Below, in pieces: positions 35,191-47,672 of a stretch of 64,000 nucleotides of DNA. The notes under the pieces are model-generated. The model was not told the DNA's origin, made no database searches, and was given only the letters and a program-made list of their open reading frames with translations. Both the position numbers and the translations under genes were made by a program. Position 1 is the stretch's first letter, and every line of letters begins with the position of its first letter. This stretch comes from Lycorma delicatula (lineage: Eukaryota > Arthropoda > Insecta > Hemiptera > Fulgoridae): contig NC_134460.1 in assembly GCF_047948215.1 (NCBI RefSeq), forward strand, positions 122,401,324 through 122,465,323, written 5' to 3'.

Positions 35191-35554
35191 CATGTTTTTT
35201 TATTAACTTTTTCCATTTTTATTTTATAAAGAATAGAATAGATATGAAAGTCCCGGAAGAACGTCTTTATACCCTCTGTGTCCGTGAAGAACGTCTTTAT
35301 ACACTCTGTGTATAAAGACCAGATGTTCTTAAATATATTTATATTTATATAAGCCTACGAATAAAGATTTATGGCTCGAAAATCTCTAAAACTACATTAA
35401 TTGAAATTTAGCTACACTGTAGTTGTACCTGAAGTTGTGCATATGAAAATTTGATGAAGATTGGTTGAGTCATTGTTGAGTTACGCTCAATTTAAGGCTC
35501 GAAAACCTCCAAAATTACTATATCAATTTCACTGAAATTTAAATATGCAGCAAG
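35191..35554 (+). repeat. Repeat flanking the hAT-like MITE, including a perfect hairpin
   Basis: It contains a 31-bp tandem duplication (gaagaacgtctttatac x2, about 35259-35310) and a perfect 12-bp stem with a 3-base loop at 35293-35319 (gtctttatacac / gtgtataaagac). The segment 35430-35515 (gatgaagattggttgagtc) recurs after the MITE at 36057-36140. Confidence 0.6.
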
Positions 35555-36052
35555 CATTGATTCTCAAAGTTTTTCGCCCACCGCCCAGATTGCGAATAAA
35601 AATTTTTCTAGCGCCCCCAAAATTTTTAAAAAACTTACCATCTGTTAAAAATAATAATTGCAATTGCTGTTTTTAAGATGCGCTCTTAAAAACAGCAATT
35701 GCAATTATTGTTTTTAACCGTGGCATATCCTATTTCTGAGTTGAAATTTAAATTTTAAATGAGAGTAATTAAAACGCATATTTAATCATATTTGGAAGTA
35801 TCTTCATTAAAATTGCTTTAAGAAAATTAAAATTGTATCTATATAGTTACATAACAGCAATAATGATAGCATATTCAAAATTACAATACAATAATTAAAA
35901 CAAAGTTTTGAACTGAAAGATTACACTTAATGTGAAGGATGAATTTGGTGTGATTTTTCCCCAATTTTCTGTGGGCCTTCTACCGCTCCACTTGAAAGCT
36001 TCCAGCGCCCACAAGGGACCGTTATCGCTCACTTTGAGAACGAATGCTCTAA
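35555..36052. mobile_element. hAT-like MITE
   Basis: The left end reads cattgattctcaaagt and the right end, on the minus strand, cattcgttctcaaagt. The C-A-x-T-G-x-T-T-C-T-C-A-A-A-G consensus is familiar from hAT transposon ends. GC-rich blocks (cgcccaccgcccag; ccagcgcccacaaggg) lie just inside. A 35-bp inverted pair with a 5-base loop is at 35644-35718 (one mismatch). No transposase is encoded. An 8-bp target duplication was not recognisable. A related right end is at 55025-55125. Confidence 0.7.
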
Positions 36053-37560
36053 AGTGTACCCGAAGTTGCGCACGTGAAAATCTGATGAAGATTGGTTGAG
36101 TCGTTCATTCATTAGTTACACTCAATTTAAGTCGAAAACATTAGAACGAGGCAAGTAAGGAATGTGATTCGTTATATACTGCAAACTGGAACGTTAACGT
36201 TTCTTTATCTCCGCTATCTATTGTTAGCAATATTAAACGAAATTTAAAAAAAACAAAAATTAAAACAGCAAAATTTTTTTAATGATTTTTATCGATAAAA
36301 ATTCCTTTAGTTTTCTCATTAAAATTTATAAACTTATTTTTCACTTAATTTAAGTCAGAGAAATAGATAATACCGTATTTAACACAGTCAGTGAACAAAT
36401 AAAAATAAAGTTTTATAACTTTTATCGAAAATTTGGTAAAAAAAATAAAATTATACCGACTGACGTTACCATCGACGAAGCTTTATTATAACATTACTAT
36501 AAAACGGTTAATCTTCTTAAACGTGAAATTCACGCCCAGGTGGTTCTTTTCAGGTTTATACTTTTTTCTCCTACGAAAATAATAATAATTGATGAATGGT
36601 AATGCATCCATTTTTATTAATAAAGCAGAAAGTTATTTAACTTTAAAGAAAGGGGATCCCATATTATTTTAAAAAATAAAATAAACATTATGTTTTATTT
36701 ATTTTTATTTTTAAATATATAAATATGGCAAGGTTATTGCCGTGTAAAATTACTTTAAGAATGGCCCAGTGGAACACATCTCGAATAAGTGTTTTAATAA
36801 AAGGCTTTTCTTCTTTAAATATTATAATATATTTAAAATGTATTACATAGATATATAGTCTACATATCTTTATTTTTACATTAGCTTAATATGCTTTCTA
36901 AGTTAATTTTTTTAAAAATCTTAGACAGAAAGTAAACAATATTTCATTAAATATTTAAACAAAAGAATCTAGGTTACGTATGCATAAAAGATAAATACAA
37001 ATTTTAACGAAAAGACAAAATGGAATTTTAATTAATGATACGGAAAAAACAACTAAAACGAAATTAGAAAGGCCTTCTTATTAAAGAACTATATTTTATT
37101 ATAATAATTATTAAGAAAAGCATTATTAAAATAAAATATTCATGAAGAAATTAAAATTTATTTCCAAAAAGAATAAATAAAACCAACCAACTATAATGTA
37201 GTTAATTTACTAGAACGATGTTCATAGTTAATAGTACAGAAACAAAATCTTAATCTTCTATAATTTTCAAGTAATTAACTTAAAGAAAAGAAACGGACAT
37301 ATTTAAATTTAAATCTACTAATATTAAATAAATTCTTTCTTTGTTCGCTTCAATCCATTTAATTGTATGATAAGGATCCTGTTACCTTGGAAGATTAGTC
37401 TAATAGTAGCAATTAACGTATGCCTTTCAGGTGAGTTAATTATAATTAATACTCTCACGCAAACCGAGACGAAAGAATTCAACAGTTAACTACATCGAAC
37501 TATTTATGAATTTAAAAGTTTAATCTTTCAACAAAACTAATTACTACATTCACTATATGT
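36053..37560. other. Repeat tail then AT-rich stretch, no gene seen
   Basis: 36057-36140 is the second copy of the direct repeat described at 35430. Beyond this I recognise nothing. Confidence 0.5.
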
Positions 37561-37619
37561 TGTTTATTTGTATAAACACTGCTGTAGAATTTTATATTTT
37601 AATGTAGAATTTTCCCTAA

Positions 37620-38580
37620 TGTTGTAGATTTGCGGGACGCCTCTTGAGTACACCCGAACAAGTAATTTCTTTCTGGGCATGGAGCTTTTCGGGACAGACT
37701 TCAAAAATTCGGCGTGGCGAACACTGGTATGTGTCCGCAATGCGGATTGTTGGACGATGCTTATCATGTGATATATGAATGTGCTAGGTATGACTTAATG
37801 CACACGGAGACCATTTGTCATTAACCATTTGATATTATCGGGTCGACACTTGATCTCTTTGTTAATTGAAAAAGCCGAGCCAATGGTTAATCGTAGAAAG
37901 CTTTATTACATATTTGGCGAAGGAAGGAAAGAAAGGATGGCTGAAATGGTGTGATGTTCCGCTTGGACTTTCCTTCTTTGTGTTTATGTTTAGTTTTATT
38001 GTTTTTTGTTTTATGATTTGTTAAACTGTTGCTGTTTTTTTTTTTTTTTTTTTGGTGTTTAGTTATAGATTTGTTTGTTCTTCATTAGTTATGTTTTATG
38101 TCACTGTTATGTTACATTATTTACTTTTATTGTTATGTTTTGTTAGTGTTTTTAAGTTGCGTTTTATGATTCGTTGTGTGTCGAACTCATTTTTGCCTTT
38201 CGGGTAGATAGAGTTCAGTTTCTTCGTTCTTAGAAACTCATTCGGTCTTGTTTGAGACTTGGCTAAATATGTTTTGTTTGCAGTTTATGTTAGTAAGACA
38301 CCGATGGGATTGTCGCTTGAGGCATTCGCATCGGTGGCATCCTGGCTGAGGTTTGACTGAAAGATGTCATTACCGAGGTACTGAAGATGACCTCCGGTAA
38401 AGCCCATAATGGCTAGGTACGGAGGGGGGGGCGTGACAACCGAAACCATTACATGGAGGGTGACTTCCCCTATGAGTCAGTCACCTGATGACAGGCTTAC
38501 TTAGTTAAAATTAGGAGTAAAGTAGTTTCCAGTTGCTTTATTGAATGAGCCAAATATATTGTACGCTACAGTCAAGCCAA
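37620..38580 (+). pseudogene. R1-like LINE, 3' coding end and 3' UTR
   Basis: Across frame changes the plus strand gives GHGAFRDRLQKFG then CPQCGLLDDAYHVIYECARYD (37735-37798), the C-x2-C-(x)n-H-x4-C zinc-knuckle block at the end of R1-group proteins. It is followed by DIIGSTLDLFVN and KLYYIFGEG-like blocks and a stop near 37950. The downstream part (to about 38575) is non-coding and more GC-rich than its surroundings, with a G-run at 38423-38431, and fits a LINE 3' UTR. The RT is absent. Its sequence differs from the R1-like fragment at 27 kb, so it represents another family. Confidence 0.75.
38511..38580 (+). repeat. Short repeat block shared with 62385-62460
   Basis: The strings aaagtagtttccagttgctt and gaatgagccaaatata recur, slightly changed, at 62395-62445 (gaagtagtttcccgttgtct, gagccgaatataa). 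A similar gggtagtttccctttaac is near 63733. It may be the 3' end of a dispersed element. Confidence 0.55.
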
Positions 38581-39520
38581 CCGACCAAATGTTGGTGATT
38601 TTATTCCTTTTTACCATAGAGATTGGTTACAAAATAAACATCATTAACCACAGAGAAAACAACACATTGATAATTTTTACTTCTACCTTAACTATGCATC
38701 ACACACACTTCTAACGGTTAGTATCGGAAACTTAGATGAATATTACTCTGTACTACAAGCAATTCCATTAAAATTAAATTAAATTTAAATAATTATGATT
38801 ATTCTAATTACGCCGATAAAATCATTTGAATGTAGAAAAGTACACAAGAATTCAGCACATAACTAGACATACATTGAAACTACGCGATAAATCATAATTT
38901 AATAAAGGGGATGTTTTGCACATGCGTAAAATTTTTGAGTTGACCTTTAAAATTTTGATGTTGTAATTATTGTATTAATATAAATAATCGTTACAGCGAA
39001 ATATTCGAAGCGATGCAAAATTTGATGATCCAAAACCGTACGAAAAAGAAAAAAGAAAGAAAAGTCGTACGAAAATAATAACAAACGTTTACCTTCAAAA
39101 ACCTAAATCCCCCCAAAAAAATCAAAACCTGTATCCTTTCCCCGAAATTTTTGTCTAAAGTTAGCGACCCTCAACCATGCATATTTACCGCTTGAATTAT
39201 TGTTTATAAAGACTGAATAATTCAGAAAAGAACTCAACGAACGAATAGTGAGTGACGCAGAACGTTCTAGTTAGTTTTGACTTCAAAACTAACGGATAGA
39301 AGTTAAATCCTTCACTTGCGTTTAGCAATCGGAAATCAAAACCGAAAAGCTTAATATTATAAAAATTAATATATGAAGGTTGTTTAATAATTATAGAGAC
39401 AAATAGCTACAGCGGAAAATTTATTTAATAAACTATCTAATGTCCGATTCCACTCGTGGATTTTAAACACAACAATAAAAAGTTTATTAACCGTACAAAT
39501 TGTTATAAGTGAATTGAACA
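38581..39520. other. AT-rich stretch, no gene seen
   Basis: No coding signal or recognised repeat. Confidence 0.5.
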
Positions 39521-39559
39521 GTTTAAATAGCTAGAATAAGTGTTTCCGTTGTGGAAGAC

Positions 39560-40400
39560 TGGTGGAAATTTCGATTAACCCTTAGCAAAATCAAATTATT
39601 GATCTTATTCGCAAGGCAGTAAGCATAAAAATGTGTGAAAATTGTTGAAATTTATAGCGCGAGTATCGACATTATCTTTTCCATTACCTGTACACTGAAT
39701 TATCGCAAAACGTGTTGAGGTGGGTTTCGAACACTGTGCTCAAAATCTCAAACATACCCGAACTCACGTTTGTACGCAACTTGAATAACGAATATTAGCG
39801 GGACGGGAAGCTATTTTAAAATCGCATAAAAACTTATGATTAAATTTGGATTCATTATTTTGAGCAGAAATCCGAACGTCAAAATATTGAATAGAAACAT
39901 CCGAGTTCGCCCCCGAGAAAAAAAATTTAAAACTTTAGCGTCAGCCGGTAAAGTGATGCAAAAGATGTTTTGGCACTATAAAGGTTCAATTTATTGCGAT
40001 TATTTGAAAAAAAAAACCAACGTAAAATCAATGAATACTACTGTGCAATGCTGGAAAATTTAGTGAAACCTGCAATAAGGATTAAAAGTCCTGATTCTCT
40101 CTCAAAAGGCTATCCCACACCGTTATACCGCTCGAAAGATACAAACTATCCAAAAAATTGTAAGGTGAATATTGTTACATCAACCTTACAGTCCCGATCT
40201 TGCACCATCAATTCTTTTATTGTTTGCCCCACTCAAAGAGTTTTTATACGGCACCTAGTTTGGCAACAATGAGCAGGTTCCAGAATGCGGTACAAAGATG
40301 ACACCAAGGTAAACAATCCTTTATAATTGAAATAAGAAAGCCAACAGAAAACTGAGACAAGTACCTGAACATAGTCGAGGATTACGATGAAAAGTACATT
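39560..40400 (+). pseudogene. Mariner-like transposase, central and C-terminal remnant
   Basis: The frame 39836-40063 carries REKKFKTLASAGKVMQKMFW and a YKGSIYCDYLKKK block; the next frame (from 39994) continues with YYCAMLENLVKPAIR, which is the normal following region, so a frameshift lies near 40010-40020. ARKIQTIQK-like and SPD-LAPS-like stretches (about 40130-40210) and LKEFLYGT-like (about 40240) follow in other frames. This order matches SETMAR-type mariner transposases. The first catalytic block is not recognisable. It is dead. Confidence 0.75.
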
Positions 40401-40574
40401 TACTTTTATTGTTATTGAATAATTATTTTTCTTCGGTCATTTGTTTCTAATTATCGGAAGACTCTCGTACATCAAGAATAAATTCATAATTAAAAATCAA
40501 TATAACTGTTAAAAGTAATTTAATTAATAAAAATATCTGTGGGAAAGAGAAAGGGATATATAAATTTGGAAGTT

Positions 40575-40800
40575 AACAGGTGTTCAAAAAGTGACGCACC
40601 TTACGGAGGAATGTTTCCTTCTTTTTTTGCATGTTTAATTGAGGGAAAATGGGTTACACAATGAAGAAGAGAATATTCATTGTTTCCCAATATATTATAT
40701 GTACAATTTCTGCACAGACTCAGAATGCCTTCACAGTAAAGAATTGATGCACCAAAAAAGTCCTCCATCAAGCGGATGTAAAGCAAGTTCCAAGAGATAG
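40575..40800 (+). pseudogene. IS630/mariner-type transposon, 5' end and HTH fragment
   Basis: It starts with gtgttcaaaaagtgacgcac, a form often seen at mariner-type ends (compare gtgatcaaaaagtgttcgac at 32672). A broken frame near 40720-40800 reads RIDAPKKSSIKRM followed by KFQEI, the typical second helix-turn-helix block (PPKKSSIxRxxxKFQETG). No catalytic domain follows. Confidence 0.55.
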
Positions 40801-40810
40801 AATCATATCA

Positions 40811-41811
40811 AAAAACTTAAAAATTAATTCGAGAAATATGCCTTACAATTTATATCGATATTATTATCGCAAAACTGGCTTTTAAAAGTTAAATCAAGAG
40901 TTTTACGTGTATCCTTACACTTTCTTGGCGCTAAATTACACGTTGATTACAAGGAATAACTGATTTTTTTCTTATTATTCTAAAATAAAATTACATGAAT
41001 TCAGTAATTGTCAGTTGACATTTTCATCTTGATGAGCATCCATATTAATATTAGAGGTAATACACAAATATATGACAAAGAGATATACACAGATATGCAA
41101 CGAAATTAACACCCACATTTTTGACATGAAAAGAGGATAACTACGAACGTTTTATTATATGATACAAATTATTCGTGATTTAAACAATATATCTGAAGAT
41201 GTAATCCGAATAACCGAACGGTTTTTGCCAACTAACAACGTCTGTATTTGTTAAATGAGAAGTAACAGACAAATTTTCTAGTATACGGATCTTTAATCCT
41301 CAAATATATCCTTTAAAAAGATTATAAAAATTAAAGGAATAGTTCCCACTTTCCATCAGCTTACCTGCAAGCCCATGTGTATAAAAAAATGAATAAATTA
41401 TAAATCAAAGTTAGTAAACAGAAAAAGTGAAGAACAAGGAGTGAATTAATGAAGGTAATTTGGAACGCTGAAAAAATAATGTAAACGAGTGGGTGTGTGG
41501 TATGTTATTGCACAGCGGCTAAAATTATGATCTAGTTATTTCAGAGCAATTTTTAAATCAAATGTAGCGTACACAATGAAAACTCACATTTAAATTTCAA
41601 AGATAAACGAACACACATATAAAAAAATTATAATAATGCAATCTTTCAATCCTTAAGTATCCCAATTATTACATTACTATTTTTAATATACTTTCCTGAA
41701 CGACTTCATGTAATATGTTTATTCAGATTTAATACTAATAAAATTTCGTTTAAATAAAAAACGGGTTCATTAATTTGTAGATTAATATTTTCTATTAATT
41801 TTTATTCCATG
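40811..41811. other. AT-rich stretch, no gene seen
   Basis: No coding signal or recognised repeat. Confidence 0.5.
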
Positions 41812-42440
41812 TACTAAGTAAAGGAAGTATTGTAATCGCGAATTATTTCGGTTTTCAGATTTCAACGGAACTATTAATTTCGACCATCCCTGAATCCATT
41901 TTGACTAGTTTCGGCGTGACGTCTGTATGTAGTACGTATCTCGTATAACTCAAAAACAATTAGCCGTAGGATGTTGAAATTTTGGATTTAGGGCTGTTGT
42001 AACACCTAGTTGTGCACCTCCCCTTTTGACTGCAATCGACTGAACGAAAATAGTCCAAAAAAGTCCAAAATCCCAAACATTTGGATTTTGAATTTTTTCT
42101 TAACTGCAGTAATAAGCCCTTGTTGAGAACGTTTCAATGATATATCATAAGTGAAATTTATTTTCATTGGTTCCAGAGTTATAGCCAAATAAAATTTTAA
42201 TTAAAGAAATATTTGAATCTTACAAGGGGAAGGAACAACGGTTCGAATCCGACTTCATATACATATATTTTTTTTTAACTTTTTTTTATTTAAATATATT
42301 GCTTTTTAATAATAATCATTAACCTCTGTAAAAAAAACTTTATCTGTAAATAATAATTCAATAGCAATACAAAAAAAGAAGAAAAAAAATCAGAAAATAT
42401 TTTCTGAAGTGAAATAAAATTTTATTTTCATTTTAATTCA
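41812..42440 (+). repeat. Interspersed family C, copy 4
   Basis: It has the same orientation as copy 3. It starts at catgtactaagtaaaggaag and has a perfect B-box-like ggttcgaatcc at 42240-42250. It stops near 42440, before the gtacaaggaag end, and runs into a reverse-transcriptase fragment. Confidence 0.8.
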
Positions 42441-42499
42441 AAACTTTTTACAATCACAGGTTTATAATGAAATGTAGTAGAAATAACAAAGATGGACCA

Positions 42500-43078
42500 C
42501 TGAATGTGAAAATATGAGGAGAAAAGATTATGGAGGTAGAAGAATTTTGTTATTTGGGAAGTAGAATTACTAAAGATGGACGAAGCAGGAGCGATATAAA
42601 ATGCCGAATAACACAAGCGAAACGAGCCTTCAATAAGAAATATAATTTTTTTACATCAAAAATTAATTTAAATGTCAGGAAAAGATTTTTCAAAGTGTAT
42701 GTTTGGAGTGTCGCTTTATATGGAAGTGAAACTTGGACGATCGGAGTATCTGAAAAGAAAAGATTAGAAGCTTATGAAATGTGGTGCTATAGGAGAATGT
42801 TAAAAATCAGATGGGTGGATAAAGTGACAAATGAAGAGGTATTGCGGCAAATAGATGAAGAAAGAAGCATTTGGAAAAATATAGTTAAAAGAAGAGACAG
42901 ACTTATAGGCCACATACTACGGCATCCTGGAATAGTCGCTTTAATATTGGAAGGACAGGTAGAAGGAACGTTTGGAATATGTAAAACAAATTGTTAGGGA
43001 TGTAGGATGTAGAGGATATACTGAAATGAAACGATTAGCACTAGTTAGGGAATCTTGGAGAGCAGCAATACATATATA
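42500..43078 (+). pseudogene. Non-LTR reverse transcriptase, C-terminal fragment (family H), copy 1
   Basis: The 155-codon frame at 42530-42997 begins with EEFCYLGSRITKDGRS and includes VRKRFFKVYVWSVALYGSET, RRMLKIRWVDKVTNEEVLRQ and RDRLIGHILRHPG. This is the thumb and C-terminal region that follows the RT palm in arthropod endonuclease-reverse transcriptase elements. After a frameshift near 42975 it continues as VRDVGCRGYTEMKRLAL to about 43065. The catalytic palm and endonuclease are absent. Two further fragments of the same family lie at 45528-45881 and 62838-63250. Confidence 0.88.
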
Positions 43079-44650
43079 TATAATATAGCTATAGTATTAT
43101 ATACCGGGATAGAATAAATAAACATCCCGGTAATAATTATTTTAACTAATATATAAAGAGTTATTCACGAAAAATGTAATAAATATTTTACGACGTGTTT
43201 TATACGTGAAATAAAACGTTTATATCATATAAACATAGGTTTGGGAATTCTTTTGTTAACGAGTGTCGGCTGGCGAATGATGTCTTCGTGAATTATTGGG
43301 TAAAATTAATCCAGTTTCATTGCCATTATTTTTTTTAAATTTTGTTCAGAAATAATTTTTGTTTTTATGAACAGTGATAGATTAGATATAAATAGCAAGG
43401 ATATTTTTCAAACAAAAAACAATTCAGTATTTTTTTTGTAGACTTTTATTTTTTAAATAATTTAATCAAGAGTTTAGCACCATTTTGGATCGTAGCACCA
43501 CAATCCACATAGGTTTTCATAATTTTATCGTTTATATTGTTATTTCTGTGGCATTTCTACCAAACATCTACTTTTTCTGAAAAACGTGCTTGAGGCTTTT
43601 AACTAGTACTTACAAAATAGGCTTGAATCCGTCAGGGTTAAGTATAACTTTGTACTTAATTAGTCATTTAATATTAAAATATTAATAAAATAACTATTTT
43701 AAAATTTGCAAAAATAAAAATTTATTAGGTATATTTTAATGATTTTGAAAACACTAATATCATCATAGTTTTAATATAATTTTGTACAAAAAATTACAGA
43801 AATAGTTAGTAGTCGTTTATAATCAACATTAACTGTTTTTTTAATATTTTTAACACTTTGAATGATAGTTGATAAATATATCAAAAAAGTGATAGTCCAA
43901 CCATGATTTTCTTCGTAACCTCTTAATAGGTAGCATGAATATCTTTTTGCATCATATTCATAATTTATAAAAACGAGATGAATCAATCTTCTTCCAAAAT
44001 AGATGGGTAACATTTCCTTTCTTCTTTCTTCTTATAATGTATATTATATATAGGTCATTTTGTAAATTTTTATTCAGACTATGAAATTGGCCGATATCAG
44101 TTAATAATAACCGAAGCAATTCGTTTTGTCCTTCATCATAATATCTTCAAAACTAACAAAAAATTGAGATGGGGGCCCACCACCCCACCTCACTTAATCC
44201 CACCCCACCATTATTGTTATGGTTCAACCATGTTTACTCTTATTATTTTTTTTAGTTATCTAACTTTTATATAAATACCTTTTATTATTATTCCTTATTC
44301 TATTCCTTTGTTGTTATTTTAATGATTCTTGTTTTTCTTGAGTTTATTTAATTTCGATTAGGATTTCTTTTTGTTGATGGTATTCCACTTACTTCAAATT
44401 GCAGTGGTTTTTTTGGTGTTATTTCCTCTTTATCTGTTAACTTTTTCTATTGGAATTCTTTTTTTTCTTCTAAATATTTCTTTTGATGTAGCTTTTATAT
44501 GAGCTCAATCGAGCAGCAGAGATTCAATTCGTGTAATTCTATCAGAGATTCTAACAGAACTGAATTAAAAATTAAATAACAGTTGCTTAGAAACTGTCTA
44601 AACAATGCATAAATATTAATTATCTATATAAATAAAAATGTAAATGTTCG
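43079..44650. other. AT-rich stretch, no gene seen
   Basis: A C-rich patch at 44168-44213 (ccaccaccccacctcac) is the only composition change. No coding signal was recognised. Confidence 0.5.
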
Positions 44651-44653
44651 TTT

Positions 44654-44761
<108 letters not shown>

Positions 44762-44764
44762 GTA

Positions 44765-45527
44765 AGTGTGTGTGTGATATAAGAAATTGAATAAAATATA
44801 TTCCAGAAATGCATTTTAAGTAATTTTATAGAAATATGAAGTTAGTCAAAAGATTGGGATCGATAATCATACTATTTTATGTTTGGCGTAAAATAACTTA
44901 TCAATAACTCATCAACTGACAAATTTTAATAATTATCAACTGGCCTCCAAGATAATCTAACTTAACACCCCTCTGGACTACTCTGGATTGTGGGCCACTT
45001 GAATTCATCAATGTATCAGCTTAAGTGTAACACACGTGAAGTGTTAGATTCTAAATGCGGTGTAACTAACAAAAAACAAACCGAAATACGGAAAGCTACA
45101 AAAAATATTGTTAGTCGGATAGAGAGCAAAAAAGGCAAAAAAAAAAACAATTCACATTCACATAAACAAGTCAGAGAACGGTTCGTTAGCGAGTTTCGGC
45201 TCACGAAACATTTAGCTCCCTCTGTGAACTTAAACTGTATTAAAATTCTAGGGGTATAAATCGAGGGGTAAGTTGAGTGCTCTCTTACGGGTTTTTTCTA
45301 AAAAAAAAATGAACGCAAGTGGTCCCAGACCTCTATTTCACTTAGGTTTTAAGAAAACCGGAATAAACCAAGAAAACTTTTCCCGGAAAATATTCTTTTA
45401 AGGTTTGAAATAAAATAAATTTGTTAATTTCCAAATAAACAAGAATTTTTAATTTCCAAATAAACAAGAATTTTTAATTAACTAATAGAGAACTAAAATT
45501 TGAGAAATTTTAAAGAAAGTTTCACTT
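44765..45527. other. No gene seen; short tandem repeat at its end
   Basis: A lysine-rich 89-codon frame (44990-45259) starts at GTG, not ATG, and has no recognisable motif. At about 45428-45478 a 25-bp unit (aatttccaaataaacaagaa plus a T-run) is present twice. Confidence 0.45.
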
Positions 45528-45869
45528 TTGAAATGTGGTGCTATAGGAAAATGTTAAAAATCAGATGGATGGATAAAGTGACAAATGAAGAAGTATTGCG
45601 GCAAATAGATGAAGAAAGAAGCATTTGGAAAAAATAAAGTTAAAAGAAGAGACAGACTTATAGGCCACATACTAAGGCATCCTGGAATAGTCGCTTTAAT
45701 ATCCGTTGTGAGGTTTTTCAATCAGATGGATGGATAAAGTGACAAATGAAGAAGTATTGCGGCAAATAGATGAAGAAAGAAGCATTTGGAAAAAATAAAG
45801 TTAAAAGAAGAGACAGACTTATAGGCCACATACTAAGGCATTCTGGAATAGTCGCTTTAATATCCGTTG

Positions 45870-45881
<12 letters not shown>
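45528..45881 (+). pseudogene. Reverse transcriptase family H, copy 2, with 161-bp tandem duplication
   Basis: 45533-45700 matches 42777-42950 (MLKIRW, DKVTNEEVLRQIDEE, IWKK, RDRLIGHILRHPG), with a frameshift at the A-run near 45635. The segment starting atcagatggatggataaag at 45560 is repeated from 45721 with period 161 and almost no change. The duplicated unit includes about 20 bases of the neighbouring mariner, so the duplication happened after the two elements had been joined. Confidence 0.88.
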
Positions 45882-46386
<505 letters not shown>

Positions 46387-46424
46387 TTACCAATCTCATT
46401 ACTTTTCTCATACACCTCGTACAT

Positions 46425-46900
46425 TATCAATCAAGTTTTTATACGCTACCTAGTACTAGGAAGTAATGCTACTTAGCGGCGCAACTCGTAAACCGACCTT
46501 TTTGAGGAAGAAAGGACATATTCGAGTCCTGCGGTTCAATAAATGGAAGAAGAAAATGTTGTCTAACAAAATTCGAGGTATTTTTTTTGAAAATATTCTT
46601 TATTGCGAATCTAATTGAACTGAAATATAATGTTTTAATCCTTACTTTTTAATTTTTTCCTATTTTCATTTCAGTTTTAGGTTAGGTCACGTTTAGAACT
46701 GTAAACGCAATTCGTTGACTTCGCCGTGCCATCCAGTTACGCGGGCTCTTACCGGTGAAATTCGAATGAACCTCTTTATATATACATGTGGGTTAAGTTT
46801 AGTTAGTACCAGATTCTTCCACAGTAGCGCGATATTTAAACGTGCATCTGTGTTTATGTTAATTATTAATAAATTCAAAATTAAATATGATGTATGAAGA
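46425..46900 (+). repeat. Repeat family G, copy 2
   Basis: It matches 5105-5480 (tacgctacctagta, gacatattcgagtcc, gttgtctaac, taattgaactgaaata). It is next to the start of the mariner N terminus and could be the flank of that element or an independent repeat. Confidence 0.65.
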
Positions 46901-47490
46901 TGTATGCAGTTTTTAATGACAGAGCTTAAATGACAGTAATCGTACTACCTACTGAGATCATAAGTTTTAAAAGTGAACATCCAAGTTATTAAAATTTAAA
47001 AAAACTGGTGGGGGGGGATAACATCAAAATATAAACGTTTTTAATTTAATTTTCAGTATAGATGAAAATTAAAACGAGAGTAAAACAAATATTAGACAAA
47101 ATTAATTTACATTAGTCACACAAACAGAACTTAATTTAAATACAGATATATTACTTGCAGAAATAAGTAAGAAAACAAATTTTAATTACCATCTTTGTCA
47201 CGAAAATTATCACTAAAATGAGACAAACATGTTACGTTATAAGTAGTTGACTTATAGTATACAACAACTGTTATATACCACCTTCTTGTCAATTTATCTA
47301 CTTCAAAACTATGTTAAAGATAATATTATTTTCCTGTAAATACTACACGGTTAATATCACGTACTAATAATATAATATTCATAGCAAATTGTATGTTTAC
47401 TTACACGTTTTATTATGTATTATATTATCAATGCATAATACACTATTAAAAAATACTTCATTACGAATGAAAAGATTAAATATAATTAGT
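46901..47490. other. AT-rich stretch, no gene seen
   Basis: No coding signal; a G-run (gtggggggggat) is at about 47010. Confidence 0.5.
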
Positions 47491-47502
47491 CTGTATACCA
47501 TT

Positions 47503-47659
47503 CTTTTTTTTTAACTTCCGGGTCCACCGTTAGGCATGCTTCAGAGAATGTGATGAATGATTTGTAGCGTGTGTGAAATTGCCATGCCTGACCGGGATTC
47601 GAACCCAGGACCTCCGGATGAAAGACCGAGACGCTACCACTCGCGCCACGGAGGCCGAC
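47503..47659 (-). mobile_element. SINE A, with probable target duplication
   Basis: On the minus strand it begins ggcctccgtggcgcgagtgg (A-box region), then tttcatccggaggtcc and a perfect B-box (gggttcgaatcccgg), then a short body and tail. Flanks are ctgtataccatt (47491-47502) and ctgtattaccatt (47660-47672), equal apart from one inserted base. This is the cleanest copy of the 157-bp family in the window. The head resembles a tRNA but the anticodon arm is irregular. Confidence 0.9.
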
Positions 47660-47672
47660 CTGTATTACCATT

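Noticed and set aside
44990..45259. Lysine-rich 89-codon open frame
   Set aside because: It starts at GTG, contains an A-run-derived KKGKKKN segment, and has no recognisable domain or supporting context.
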